Origin: Gammaproteobacteria bacterium MFB021
Lineage (GTDB): Bacteria > Pseudomonadota > Gammaproteobacteria > Pseudomonadales > Halomonadaceae
DNA length: 64,000 nucleotides
Direction: 5' to 3'
NCBI GenBank assembly: GCA_000737985.1
Contig: JNVT01000051.1
Coordinates: 173,984-237,983, forward strand
This document shows positions 55,099-63,430 of this stretch, one piece after another. A program made the position numbers and the translations under genes. Each line of letters opens with the position of its first letter. Positions within the stretch are counted from its first letter, which is position 1. The notes beneath the pieces were generated by a model. The model saw only the letters and a program-made list of their open reading frames with translations. It was not told the DNA's origin and searched no databases.

Positions 55099-55470
55099 TC
55101 AGGCCGAGGCGTCTACCAGGCGCCCCTGATCGTCGGCGAAAGCCTGGGCGATGCGCAGCATCTCTTCCGAGGGGACCTGACGGATGACCTCACCGGTGGC
55201 TCGGTCGACGACCTGGGTGATCACTTGGCTGTCGAAGTCACTCAGTTCGAAGCGCAGGCCGTACTGATACATCACGGCGTTGAGCTCGTTGATCTGGTCG
55301 CTCAAGTAGCCCTTGCCCTTGCGTTCCTCATCGTTGGCGGCTGCACTGGCCTCCTGAGCGAAGGGCAGATTCTGCCGCGCCTGCTGAATCAGGGTATCGA
55401 GGCGCTGCTGCGGCGAGCTCCCGGTTCCCAAGTTGAGCGATAGTGTGTTGAGATCGATGGGGCTGGGCAT
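55099..55470 (-). CDS. flaG: FlaG-family flagellar protein
   Basis: FlaG proteins influence filament length and are usually encoded beside flagellin and fliD. The 123-residue protein has a variable N-terminal half and the conserved FlaG block: INELNAVMYQYGLRFELSD, then TQVVDRATGEVIRQVPSEEMLRI. ATG at 55470 has GGGAG ten bases upstream. Here it lies away from the flagellar block, next to bactofilin genes in the same direction. Confidence 0.85.
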   Translation of the reverse strand: MPSPIDLNTLSLNLGTGSSPQQRLDTLIQQARQNLPFAQEASAAANDEERKGKGYLSDQINELNAVMYQYGLRFELSDFDSQVITQVVDRATGEVIRQVPSEEMLRIAQAFADDQGRLVDASA

Positions 55471-55558
55471 GGCTTGTCACTCCCGTTGCGATACTTGGAT
55501 CAGAGGCCTCTGCTGCCAGCATCCAGCCGCTGTCAGCCATTTTTGTTGAGTGATCGCT

Positions 55559-56155
55559 TCAATGCCGCGGGTCGCCCAAGCGATGGTCGCCGACATTGAT
55601 GTTCCCTGACAGGGTCGCGCCCTCGTCACATTGCAAGCGATGCGCCGAGAGCGTGCCTTGCACTCGTGCGCCAGAGACGATCATCGCCGTACCCCGCACA
55701 CGCTGCTCACCCGATACATGACCGGCAATGTGCAGCGTGCCAGCACTCAGCTGCGGGCCGACATCGGCCTGCGCGCCGACGACGACGTGGTGTTCATCGG
55801 CGGCCAATATGCCGTCGAGCCGGCCCTCGATATGGATCGGTTCGGCGCAGTCGATATCGCCGATCACAGTCATGCTGGACCCGATCAACGTCGCTGCGGC
55901 GTGACTCTCGAGGCTCGATGACGAGCCGGCCGGCGCCGGAGACGCGGCGGGCGAAGGGGCAGAGGGCGCTTCCGCTATGGTCGGCGCTCGATCAGGTTCG
56001 GCCCGCCGGCTCTCGATCTGGCGCGTCGGTAGCGCTGACGATGTTGCCGCTGACAGCACGTGCTCACGCCGTCGGCGAGCTCGACGGTAGCCATCGACCA
56101 GCAGCAGTAAGCAGCAGCTCAGGCCGCCCAGTAGAAGCCACTCTCCCAAATCCAT
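55559..56155 (-). CDS. Membrane-anchored bactofilin
   Basis: Bactofilins are bacterial cytoskeletal proteins that polymerise through a beta-helical core and place envelope or polar machinery. The 198-residue protein begins with one membrane segment (about 5-20), a basic stretch and a Pro/Ala/Ser-rich linker (about 35-85), then the bactofilin core (about 88-190: GSSMTVIGDIDCAEPIHIEGRLDG and repeats of hydrophobic strands). ATG at 56155 has GAGG five bases upstream. A second bactofilin gene is divergent on the other side of the 409-base gap. Confidence 0.85.
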   Translation of the reverse strand: MDLGEWLLLGGLSCCLLLLVDGYRRARRRREHVLSAATSSALPTRQIESRRAEPDRAPTIAEAPSAPSPAASPAPAGSSSSLESHAAATLIGSSMTVIGDIDCAEPIHIEGRLDGILAADEHHVVVGAQADVGPQLSAGTLHIAGHVSGEQRVRGTAMIVSGARVQGTLSAHRLQCDEGATLSGNINVGDHRLGDPRH

Positions 56156-56308
56156 GCTGTCCTCTTCCTGTGCTCGAGACGTGCCTTTATCCGTGTTCGT
56201 TCAATAAGCCAAGAACCGCGAACGTTCGGGTGCCCTCGTCGGCATCCCGGCGAGGGCAAAGTGCAGGGTTGGTTCCGCCCACCATCTTGATCGGAGTACT
56301 TGAACCCT

Positions 56309-56335
56309 GTATCGGCGCTGATACGCAAATCTGAA
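56309..56335 (-). promoter_or_regulatory. Sigma-28-like site toward the leftward bactofilin
   Basis: On the minus strand: TTCAGATT (56335-56328), 11 bases, GCCGATAC (56316-56309). The -10 has 7 of 8 and the -35 5 of 8 consensus positions. It lies about 150 bases before the start at 56155. A chance match is possible. Confidence 0.35.
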
Positions 56336-56471
56336 GGTGTCCGCGGCGTTCCGGTGGCATACCGCGACGTTACCCATTGCGCCTGTCGAATCATCAGCGT
56401 CAGGGTAGTGGCGATCCTCGAAAGGAGTGAGTAGCGCGTCGGGCGGAACGGGCGATTGAGGTTACCCGTAA

Positions 56472-56498
56472 TCAAGATATCTGCACGATCGCCGATGA
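56472..56498 (+). promoter_or_regulatory. Sigma-28-like site toward the rightward bactofilin
   Basis: TCAAGATA (56472-56479), 11 bases, GCCGATGA (56491-56498), 67 bases before the start at 56565. The -10 has 7 of 8 matches and the -35 resembles that of motA. Confidence 0.4.
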
Positions 56499-56564
56499 AG
56501 TAGTAATCCAGCGTTCGGGCGGCATGCGCCCGGATATCGCCAACCCCTGATCGAGAGCTGTCCG

Positions 56565-57122
56565 ATGTTTCCGAAATCCAGCCAAGCGCTTCGCCAGACC
56601 GCTTCGAGTGAGGCCACCAGCACGCCGGCGCCGGCCCGGGGGAGTGAGCCCACTCAGTCTCTGCACGGCATGTCGCGAATTGGCGCCAGGACCACGATTC
56701 GTGGCGACGTCAACGGCGACGAAGACCTGCTGATCGAAGGCCGAATCGTTGGCGATGTCAGCTTTCCTCATCATGCGGTGACGGTCGGCAGTGATGGCCA
56801 GTTAGAGGGTCGCCTGATCGCCCGCGAGATTACGGTGAAAGGGCGAGTCGAAGGGCAGTTGATCGCTGCCGAGCGGATCACCTTGAAAGCCACTGCCGCG
56901 GTCCAGGGCGAGCTCTACGCGCCCGGACTGATCCTCGAGGATGGCGCTGCCTTCCACGGCAACATCGATATGAACGCCGAGCACGCCGTGCTGCGCGAGG
57001 CGTTTGGCGCCGAGCACCGCGACAGCTCGGTGAAGCCGGCGGCGGAGAGACGCGCAGAGGCTGAAGAGAGAGAAGAGATAGAAGAAACAGGCGGCGCCAA
57101 CGCTGGCCGAGCGGCCGAATAA
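56565..57122 (+). CDS. Soluble bactofilin
   Basis: The 185-residue protein has a short flexible start (1-35), a bactofilin core (about 38-145: IGARTTIRGDVNGDEDLLIEGRIVGDV, EGRLIAREITVKGRVEGQL, VQGELYAPGLILEDGA) and an acidic/basic tail with Glu-Arg repeats. No membrane segment is present, in contrast to the divergent neighbour, so the pair may form a membrane-bound and a soluble polymer partner. ATG at 56565 has only a weak ribosome binding site. Confidence 0.88.
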   Translation: MFPKSSQALRQTASSEATSTPAPARGSEPTQSLHGMSRIGARTTIRGDVNGDEDLLIEGRIVGDVSFPHHAVTVGSDGQLEGRLIAREITVKGRVEGQLIAAERITLKATAAVQGELYAPGLILEDGAAFHGNIDMNAEHAVLREAFGAEHRDSSVKPAAERRAEAEEREEIEETGGANAGRAAE

Positions 57123-57462
57123 AGATAGAGCGCGTGTCTGGGGCTCCCTGGTGCGCTTGTCACTCATCGGTCGCTTGCTTTTGATGCCGGGCATCGGCCG
57201 TCGATCGCTGGTCATCGATAAGCGACGAACTAGAGAGGGTAGAGGCACTTATTCACCGCAACGCTCGTCGCCGATGCGGGCATGCTGGTGTGGTCGAGAG
57301 TGGGCCGGCCGGGCTCTATCTCAAGGTGACGTAACTGACTGTCTCGACTCAAGAGTACCTCCCGGCGAAGTTCAATATCGCCTGGCTTGTTAACGTCACC
57401 GGCATTCAGCGGCGATATGCCCACCATTTTCTACCTTGATGGGCAATCTTAGAAGGTCATAC
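57123..57462 (+). other. Gap before the glycan cluster
   Basis: About 340 bases with no gene I can support. It should contain the promoter of the aminotransferase operon, but no clear -35/-10 pair or terminator was recognised. Confidence 0.4.
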
Positions 57463-58572
57463 ATGAACGGCAAGCCCATCTATGTCACCGAGCCCTACCT
57501 GCCACCGCTTGACGAGTTCATCCCCTATCTCGAACAGATATGGGCGAGCAAGAAGCTGACCAACAACGGGCCGATGCACCAGCAGCTCGAAGCAGCGCTT
57601 CGGGAATACCTGGGCGTGCCGGAGATCGCGCTCTTCAACAACGGCACCATTGCGCTGCTCACTGCGCTGCAGGCGCTCAGAATCAGCGGTGAAGTGATCA
57701 CTACGCCGTTTTCGTTCGTGGCCACCGGGCATTCACTGCTCTGGAACGGCATCACGCCGGTCTTCGTCGATATCGACCCGCAGACCTTCAATCTCGACCC
57801 CGAGAAGATCGAGGCGGCCATCACGCCGCGGACTACCGCGATCATGCCGGTGCACTGCTACGGCAACCCGTGCGATGTCGCGGCGATCCAAGAGATTGCC
57901 GATACCTACAACCTCAAGGTGATCTATGACGCCGCGCACGCCTTCGGCGTCGAGGACGAAGGCGGCAGCATTCTGCGTCATGGTGATCTGAGCGCGATCA
58001 GCTTCCACGCCACCAAGGTCTTCAACACTTTCGAGGGCGGCGCCATAGTCTGTCCTGATGCCAAGACCAAGCGACATATCGATAACCTCAAGAATTTCGG
58101 CATCGTCAACGAGACGACGGTGGTGGCATCGGGCATCAATGGCAAGATGAGCGAGATCAACGCGGCTTTTGGTCTGTTGCAGCTTAAGCATATTGATCAG
58201 ACCATAGAAAAACGCAGACTAATTGATGGCCGTTATCGCACAGGTCTGGATAGACTAAAAGGTATTCGGCTGCCAAAGCCAGTGGGGCAGTGTATTGAAA
58301 ACTATGCTTATTTTCCCGTTATTATCGAGGATGACTATCCCCTATCCAGAGATGCGCTGTACCATATCTTGAAGCAAGAGGGTATCCACGCGCGGCGATA
58401 TTTTTATCCTCTCATTAATGATCACAGCGTCTACCGAGGAGTTTCACGCAGCGACGGCGTGGAAAATGCAAAAGCAATATCCGAAAGGGTCTTGTGTCTT
58501 CCTGTTTTTACTGAACTGCCTTTGGAAGATGTTGATTTCATTGTCTCTGTTATCGGCGCGGGTGCTCGATGA
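57463..58572 (+). CDS. DegT/DnrJ/EryC1-family sugar aminotransferase
   Basis: These PLP enzymes add an amino group to nucleotide-linked keto sugars for surface glycans. The 369-residue protein has the family motifs: NNGTIALLTALQAL, TTPFSFVATGHSLLWNGITPVFVDI, Asp156 in YDAAHAFG and the PLP lysine Lys185 in FHATKVFNTFEGG. It resembles the VioA/FdtB (dTDP-amino-dideoxyhexose) group. ATG at 57463 has AAGG eight bases upstream. The first two thirds of the gene are GC-rich like the chromosome, but from about 58180 codons become AT-rich, so the gene looks mosaic. It overlaps the next gene by 4 bases. Confidence 0.88.
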   Translation: MNGKPIYVTEPYLPPLDEFIPYLEQIWASKKLTNNGPMHQQLEAALREYLGVPEIALFNNGTIALLTALQALRISGEVITTPFSFVATGHSLLWNGITPVFVDIDPQTFNLDPEKIEAAITPRTTAIMPVHCYGNPCDVAAIQEIADTYNLKVIYDAAHAFGVEDEGGSILRHGDLSAISFHATKVFNTFEGGAIVCPDAKTKRHIDNLKNFGIVNETTVVASGINGKMSEINAAFGLLQLKHIDQTIEKRRLIDGRYRTGLDRLKGIRLPKPVGQCIENYAYFPVIIEDDYPLSRDALYHILKQEGIHARRYFYPLINDHSVYRGVSRSDGVENAKAISERVLCLPVFTELPLEDVDFIVSVIGAGAR

Positions 58573-59252
58573 ATGTTCGAAACGCCAGCGATGGCTTGGC
58601 TATTATGCAGCCTTATTTTTTTCCCTATCTTGGTTATTATAGCTTGGCAATGGTGGCGAAAGAGTTCGTCTTCTTTGATGATGTACAGTATATAAAGAAA
58701 GGCTGGATAAATAAGAACGTGCTTGGCAATGGTGCTTCTATCATTGTTCCTCTGCAAAAAGCTTCTATCAACAAAAAAATTTGTGACATCAAACTGCTTG
58801 ACGACATTCGATGGAAGCAGAAGTTGCTGAATAGTGTATGGCATTGTTATAGAGGGGCGCCCTATTTTGATAGAGCTTACTCACTTGTCAGCGAAGTGCT
58901 GGAACAGCCCCACGAAACGGCGGCCGATATCGCTATAGATTCTATCGTGCGTACGTGTCAACACCTGAATATTAATTTGGATTGGAAAAAGTCTTCTGAG
59001 TCGTTCTCAGCCACTTGTACATTGCGAAAAGAGCACCGTATTCAAGCGATTTTGGAAGCTAAGGGAATGTCTCGCTATTATAATCTCATGGGTGGGCAAG
59101 CTATTTACAGCAAGGATGATTTCAAAGTGCGGGGCTATGATTTGCATTTTGTCAACAATCTGAGTGCATTAAAGGTTTCTATCATAGACTACTTAATGAA
59201 ATTGCCTTCCGATGATATTTTGTGCGTAATTAATGATTTCGAGTTGGTCTAA
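58569..59252 (+). CDS. WbqC-family protein
   Basis: The 227-residue protein matches the WbqC group by LAIMQPYFFPYLGYYSL, FVFFDDVQYIKKGWINKNVL and the ending YLMKLPSDDI. WbqC-like genes occur in O-antigen, capsule and flagellin-modification clusters; a precise reaction is not firmly established, though attachment of acyl or amino-acid groups to amino sugars has been proposed for relatives. It is translationally coupled to the aminotransferase (ATGA), which would make the amino group it could act on. AT-rich codon use throughout. Confidence 0.85.
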   Translation: MNVRNASDGLAIMQPYFFPYLGYYSLAMVAKEFVFFDDVQYIKKGWINKNVLGNGASIIVPLQKASINKKICDIKLLDDIRWKQKLLNSVWHCYRGAPYFDRAYSLVSEVLEQPHETAADIAIDSIVRTCQHLNINLDWKKSSESFSATCTLRKEHRIQAILEAKGMSRYYNLMGGQAIYSKDDFKVRGYDLHFVNNLSALKVSIIDYLMKLPSDDILCVINDFELV

Positions 59253-59262
59253 AGGGTATCCC

Positions 59263-60498
59263 ATGAGCGATAAACAGAAGCCCGTAAAGCGAATTCTTTT
59301 ATTGGGTGGAAACCACCTGATGACGTCGCTCGTTGAAGAATGTCGGTCCATGGGCCTAGAAGTTCACGTTACTGACAATGCTGTTGACTCTCCAGCGAAA
59401 AAAGCTTCCGACAGAAGTCATGATGTCAGTGTGTTTGACGTTCCTGCAATCTTGGAGCTAATTCGCGAACATGGAATTAATGGTGTTCTCTGCGGTTTTG
59501 TGGATTCTCTGTTGCCTAGTTACTATGAGATCTGCAGATATTCGAATTTGCCGTGCTATATTTCGGATGTCCGGCAAATAGCCATCACAACCAATAAGGC
59601 TAAGTTGAAGAAAGAGTTGTCCAAGTTTTCCATACCTGTCTTGAAAAGTTATGACGATGATGCCGTTCCGTTAGAAGAGTTTCCTATAATCGTCAAGCCT
59701 ACCGATAATAGTGGCAGTCGGGGCATAAAGATCTGTGAGTGTCAGGATCAGCTTGCGTCCTTGAAAGAATCGGCAAGGCAATATTCAAGCTCTGGCGAAG
59801 TGTTGGTCGAAAGAATGTTAAAAGCGCCTGAAGCAACAGCTTTTTACTACGTTCGGGATGGCGAAATATCGTTTCTCGGGCTTGCTGACAGAGAGGTAAA
59901 GCCAATGGCGCAAGGAGAACTTCCCTTGCCCGTGCTGTACCGTTTTCCTTCGCAGAATGAATCAGCGTATGCCTGTCAACTTGATGAAAAAGTCAGAAGT
60001 CTAATCAAAAATTTAGGCATCGGCAATGGTTTGGTTTACATGCAAATGTTCTTTGCTTCTGGCATATTTTGGGTTTATGAATTTTCATTCAGATTGACCG
60101 GTAGTCTTGAGTATAAAATTTTCGAGAAAAAGAAAGGGTTGAATGCTGCTAAAGAGCTGGCTGCATTTGCGGTAGGTTTGAGCAGGCAAGAAATGAGCCC
60201 CTCTCACTCACATTCAACAGGCTATAATCTAACGATCTCTTGTGCACAAAAAGACAGTATTGCTAGATTGGAAGGTGTTGATAGGATTGCTAATCACCCA
60301 GATGTCATTTATTGCCATGTAAGCCATGGAGAAAAGGTGAGACAAGTGACCGAGCCTGCCACACTGGGGTTGGTCGTATGCCGTGTGCTTTTCTTTGCCC
60401 AGTCTAAAAGGCAGTTCAAGGAGGTCGTTTCATATGTGAAGAAAAACTTTAAAATTATTGCCGATGACGGTTCGGGAATTCCATTTCATACTGTTTAA
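59263..60498 (+). CDS. ATP-grasp domain protein
   Basis: ATP-grasp enzymes join a carboxylate to an amine or other nucleophile through an acyl phosphate. The 411-residue protein has a Rossmann-like start (RILLLGGNHLMTSLVEECRSMGLEVHVTD) and the ATP-grasp loop IVKPTDNSGSRGI (143-155), with acidic metal ligands expected near WVYEFSFRLTGS. It is like the CarB-type ligases seen in surface-glycan clusters. ATG at 59263 has AAGGG seven bases upstream; an in-frame ATG at 59233 overlaps wbqC-like coding. Together with WbqC it could add an amino acid or other acyl group to the sugar. Confidence 0.82.
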   Translation: MSDKQKPVKRILLLGGNHLMTSLVEECRSMGLEVHVTDNAVDSPAKKASDRSHDVSVFDVPAILELIREHGINGVLCGFVDSLLPSYYEICRYSNLPCYISDVRQIAITTNKAKLKKELSKFSIPVLKSYDDDAVPLEEFPIIVKPTDNSGSRGIKICECQDQLASLKESARQYSSSGEVLVERMLKAPEATAFYYVRDGEISFLGLADREVKPMAQGELPLPVLYRFPSQNESAYACQLDEKVRSLIKNLGIGNGLVYMQMFFASGIFWVYEFSFRLTGSLEYKIFEKKKGLNAAKELAAFAVGLSRQEMSPSHSHSTGYNLTISCAQKDSIARLEGVDRIANHPDVIYCHVSHGEKVRQVTEPATLGLVVCRVLFFAQSKRQFKEVVSYVKKNFKIIADDGSGIPFHTV

Positions 60499-60531
60499 AT
60501 GTAATTAGATAAATGCTTGCGGGGAATAGGT

Positions 60532-61419
60532 ATGGTTTTTCTTATAACGGGAGCCTCCGGCATCTTGGCTCAAGCATTGATTCAACGTCTGAGCGACTTG
60601 GGGCATGTGGTACATTCTTTTTCTCGTCATCCAGATCTAATAAATGGAATGGAAGAAGGCGGGGGTATCGAGAATGGCCGGCTTGCGGATTTTCGAGAGG
60701 TTGTAGATTGTGTCATACATTGTGCGTTTACGAGAAGCGAATCGCTCGTGGCGCTTACGGAGTCGCTGACTTGGACACAAGAAGTGGCATCATTCTGCGA
60801 GAAGCGCTCTGTTCCCAAAGTAATCAATATATCGTCGCAAAGTGTTTATCCAAATAATCTGCATGGCCAACTGATTAGCGAAAAAACACCAGTTTCACCA
60901 TCTAGCCGTTACGGTTTGGCAAAATACGCATCTGAGTTAATATTCAATCGCCTTAGCCATCCGACAGTCGTTAATATACGTCTAGCAAGTTTGGTTGGCA
61001 AGGGGATGGAAGCGCGTGCTCTGTATAAAATGACATTGAGCGCATTGCAAGAAGGAAAGTTGCAGCTCAGCGGCGGGAAACAATATGTAAGTCTATTGTC
61101 AGTAAATGACGCGGCTCAGGGTGTTTTGAATATTGCGCTCTCGAAAAAAACGGCGGGTAAAGATACAGTCAATTTGGCCAGCCATGAGTCACTAACATTG
61201 CTGGAAGTTGCTGGTCTTATCGATTCGCAAGTCCAGGCAGTTGGCCGAGCACCGGTTGCTATAGAGACCAAAACGATTGAAGAAGGTTGTTTGCCGTCGC
61301 TGAGGCTTAGTTGTTTTAAACTCGAGGCAGTTTACGGCCTCAAGATCTCTAATAGTGTCTATAATGCTATTGCAGATATTGTGGTAAACTTCAAGACGGC
61401 TAGCGAAGCGTCAGCATGA
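60532..61419 (+). CDS. NAD-dependent sugar epimerase/dehydratase (SDR)
   Basis: The 295-residue protein is an extended short-chain dehydrogenase acting on nucleotide sugars. It has the cofactor motif TGASGILA (6-13), the catalytic Ser-Tyr-Lys set with Tyr127 and Lys131 in SRYGLAKYASE, and ISSQSVYP (100-107). ATG at 60532 has GGGGA six bases upstream. It lies between the ATP-grasp gene and the GT29-like gene, overlapping the latter by 4 bases. Substrate unknown; an epimerase or reductase for the same glycan is likely. Confidence 0.85.
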   Translation: MVFLITGASGILAQALIQRLSDLGHVVHSFSRHPDLINGMEEGGGIENGRLADFREVVDCVIHCAFTRSESLVALTESLTWTQEVASFCEKRSVPKVINISSQSVYPNNLHGQLISEKTPVSPSSRYGLAKYASELIFNRLSHPTVVNIRLASLVGKGMEARALYKMTLSALQEGKLQLSGGKQYVSLLSVNDAAQGVLNIALSKKTAGKDTVNLASHESLTLLEVAGLIDSQVQAVGRAPVAIETKTIEEGCLPSLRLSCFKLEAVYGLKISNSVYNAIADIVVNFKTASEASA

Positions 61420-63038
61420 TTATAAAGAGAAAGAAGCAGCCATTTTCGAACGGTGTCTACGTACGCGTTTGCAATGATATTTTTACCACGGTGACCGAGC
61501 GTCAAATTGAGAGAGTCGTGGCCGTCGTGGAGCAGGACTTAGATAAGGGGCGCCGCGTGACCGTCGCTTCCTATGATTGGCGTATAGTACTGACACTGAA
61601 ACTGCGGTATCCGATAGTTTTTACTGTTCTGCTCTTGCCAGATTTGGTTTTCTACTCGCCTCAAAAAGCAGTAGTTACTAAATTCCATGAAAGATATGCC
61701 AAGAAATATTTTTTTCACCAGAGCTTCTACGGAAAAGACTGTGATTGGTTTTTTACGTACAATCCCAAAAAATATTTTTTGAATTTGAGTTTGTTGCGAA
61801 AGGCGACTGGGGCCGATTGGATAAAGGTAACGAAAAGTACTAGAAAGACCGTTTTAGGTAAAAGCTTTCATGATGTGGGACGTCTGTTTCACAGTTACGC
61901 GCAGTATTCTTTTCTTTCAAGATCGCGCAAGTGGCCGACGTGTAATTATAAGTTTAAAAGCCACCTGGTGAGCTTGGCTGATTATTTCCAGATGGCCGAC
62001 AAGGTAAACAATCTGGACGGTCATCGCTACTTGCTAGCCATCGAAAATTTAGCATTACGCGCAGAGATAGAGTGTTCGAACGATCATCGTAAAGGCATCG
62101 AGTTTTTTTACGATGGAGTGACGGAATTAGGGGAGCCCCCGGGACTAGCTAGCTTTAAGTCACTATGGCATCTTCCTGTGGCTTTGAATAAGTTGTCAGA
62201 TATTTACGCCGCTACCGGCAGAGTAAAAGACTATCTCGTCTGTAAGAAAATGCAGCTCGGACAGCAGCTAGGCATCCCCTCTACCAGTGCCAAGTTTTTA
62301 TCGGACGGAGAGCTCCTGGACGCTTTCTTCTCTTATCTTCAACGAGAGATATCGAGCTTCAAGAAGCGTAACCGAAAGGATCAAGAATTCTCGGATCTTG
62401 TCAAAAACTCATCTGTGGCCATAGTCGGTCCTGCCCCGACTACACATGAAAACGGTGAGGAAATAGATGCTCACGATAATGTCGTTCGCTTCCGTTTTCC
62501 AAATATTGCTGCTGACGAAGTTCCTTATATTGGTAGTAAAACTACTATTTTAAATACTTCTCTGGCATTTTCTAGAAAAGCTTCTGATCGGCTTGGCTAT
62601 AACGATGATTTTTTTGTTACCTACCAGTCGGCGCTGCCTCATTGTAACGTCAATGAAAGATCGCGGGTTCTGTTTGAGGTGGGTAATAATTTGTTGACAA
62701 TGCCGCCGGCAGTGCCGCGTGTATTGATCGATATTCTCTATTTTTCCCCAGCCAAGATAAAGATTTATAGTTCCACAATGATGCTGGACGTTTCAGGTTC
62801 TTCGCATAGGGAGAGCTATCTGAGGAGCGTGGTCAATTCAAGTAGTATTGCCTACGAGTCCTCATTCAAGCAGAAACGTCTGGCAGGCTTTTATCATGAC
62901 CATGTGGTGCATTTCTTTTTAATGAAGTCAATGTTCTTGAGTGGCTTCTTCGAAGTGGACGACAACCTTTTGGAAGTGATTTCGATGGATGCAGAAAGTT
63001 ATCTTCATCATCTGCTAGGTAGCACGATTATTAAGTGA
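61416..63038 (+). CDS. Large protein with GT29 (sialyltransferase)-like C-terminal region
   Basis: The 540-residue product is soluble with no signal peptide. Residues 1-320 match no family I recognise; they hold aromatic-rich, basic segments and helical stretches like TPR units (about 200-300). Residues 333-361 read VAIVGPAPTTHENG then EEIDAHDNVVRFRF, which resembles the L-sialylmotif of GT29 sialyltransferases (VVGNSG..G..IDSHD.V.R.N). The donor, acceptor and even activity are unproven, and no CMP-sialate genes lie nearby. It ends the coupled cluster and is AT-rich (well below the chromosome average). Confidence 0.7.
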   Translation: MIIKRKKQPFSNGVYVRVCNDIFTTVTERQIERVVAVVEQDLDKGRRVTVASYDWRIVLTLKLRYPIVFTVLLLPDLVFYSPQKAVVTKFHERYAKKYFFHQSFYGKDCDWFFTYNPKKYFLNLSLLRKATGADWIKVTKSTRKTVLGKSFHDVGRLFHSYAQYSFLSRSRKWPTCNYKFKSHLVSLADYFQMADKVNNLDGHRYLLAIENLALRAEIECSNDHRKGIEFFYDGVTELGEPPGLASFKSLWHLPVALNKLSDIYAATGRVKDYLVCKKMQLGQQLGIPSTSAKFLSDGELLDAFFSYLQREISSFKKRNRKDQEFSDLVKNSSVAIVGPAPTTHENGEEIDAHDNVVRFRFPNIAADEVPYIGSKTTILNTSLAFSRKASDRLGYNDDFFVTYQSALPHCNVNERSRVLFEVGNNLLTMPPAVPRVLIDILYFSPAKIKIYSSTMMLDVSGSSHRESYLRSVVNSSSIAYESSFKQKRLAGFYHDHVVHFFLMKSMFLSGFFEVDDNLLEVISMDAESYLHHLLGSTIIK

Positions 63039-63118
63039 GGTGCGTAGGGTGATAGAAGATGCTGAAGTGACCCCCTCCATAGCTGCACAGGCTATAGTGC
63101 AGCCATTAGGAGGACCAG

Positions 63119-63430
63119 ATGAGCGACGACAACCCCATCAAACGATGGACCGCGAAGCGCAAGGCCACCGTGGTCATGGACATCTTCAAGGGCAAGACTA
63201 CGGCCGCAGAGGTGGCTCGCCAGTACGATCTCACCGTCTCCGAGGTCGAAGGCTGGATCGATGACGCCCAGCGCAGCATGGAGAACGGGTTCAGGGCGCG
63301 TCCCAAGGACATCCGAGAGCAATACGAATCCGAACTGCGGGAAACCAAGGAAGCGCTGGGCGAAGCCCACTTGCAGATTTACGCGCTAAAAAAGTTTCGC
63401 CGCCTGCTCGACGAGGACGAGAATTCGTAA
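63119..63430 (+). CDS. IS3-family transposase OrfA
   Basis: OrfA is the DNA-binding part of the transposase. The 103-residue protein has a helix-turn-helix of the DUF1153 type (KRKATVVMDIFKGKTTAAEVARQYDLTVSEVEGWIDDA region) and a C-terminal helix for dimerisation. ATG at 63119 follows AGGAGG by 6 bases. Near its end the slippery heptamer at 63388-63394 allows production of the OrfAB fusion; without slippage translation ends at the TAA at 63428. Confidence 0.88.
   Translation: MSDDNPIKRWTAKRKATVVMDIFKGKTTAAEVARQYDLTVSEVEGWIDDAQRSMENGFRARPKDIREQYESELRETKEALGEAHLQIYALKKFRRLLDEDENS
63388..63394 (+). other. Programmed -1 frameshift site A AAA AAG
   Basis: The heptamer AAAAAAG is in the right phase for orfA (CTA AAA AAG). 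After a -1 slip the frame reads on into orfB with no stop. This is the classic slippery site of IS3-family elements. Confidence 0.85.

Larger units (their letters stand above)
56156..56564. other. Divergent gap between two bactofilin genes
   Basis: These 409 bases are less GC-rich than the flanks and hold no gene I can support. Two sigma-28-like promoters, one for each direction, are listed separately. Confidence 0.5.

Noticed and set aside
58551..58558. GCCGATAA on the minus strand at the end of the aminotransferase gene
   Set aside because: It is inside a coding region, has no -35 partner, and no leftward gene follows.
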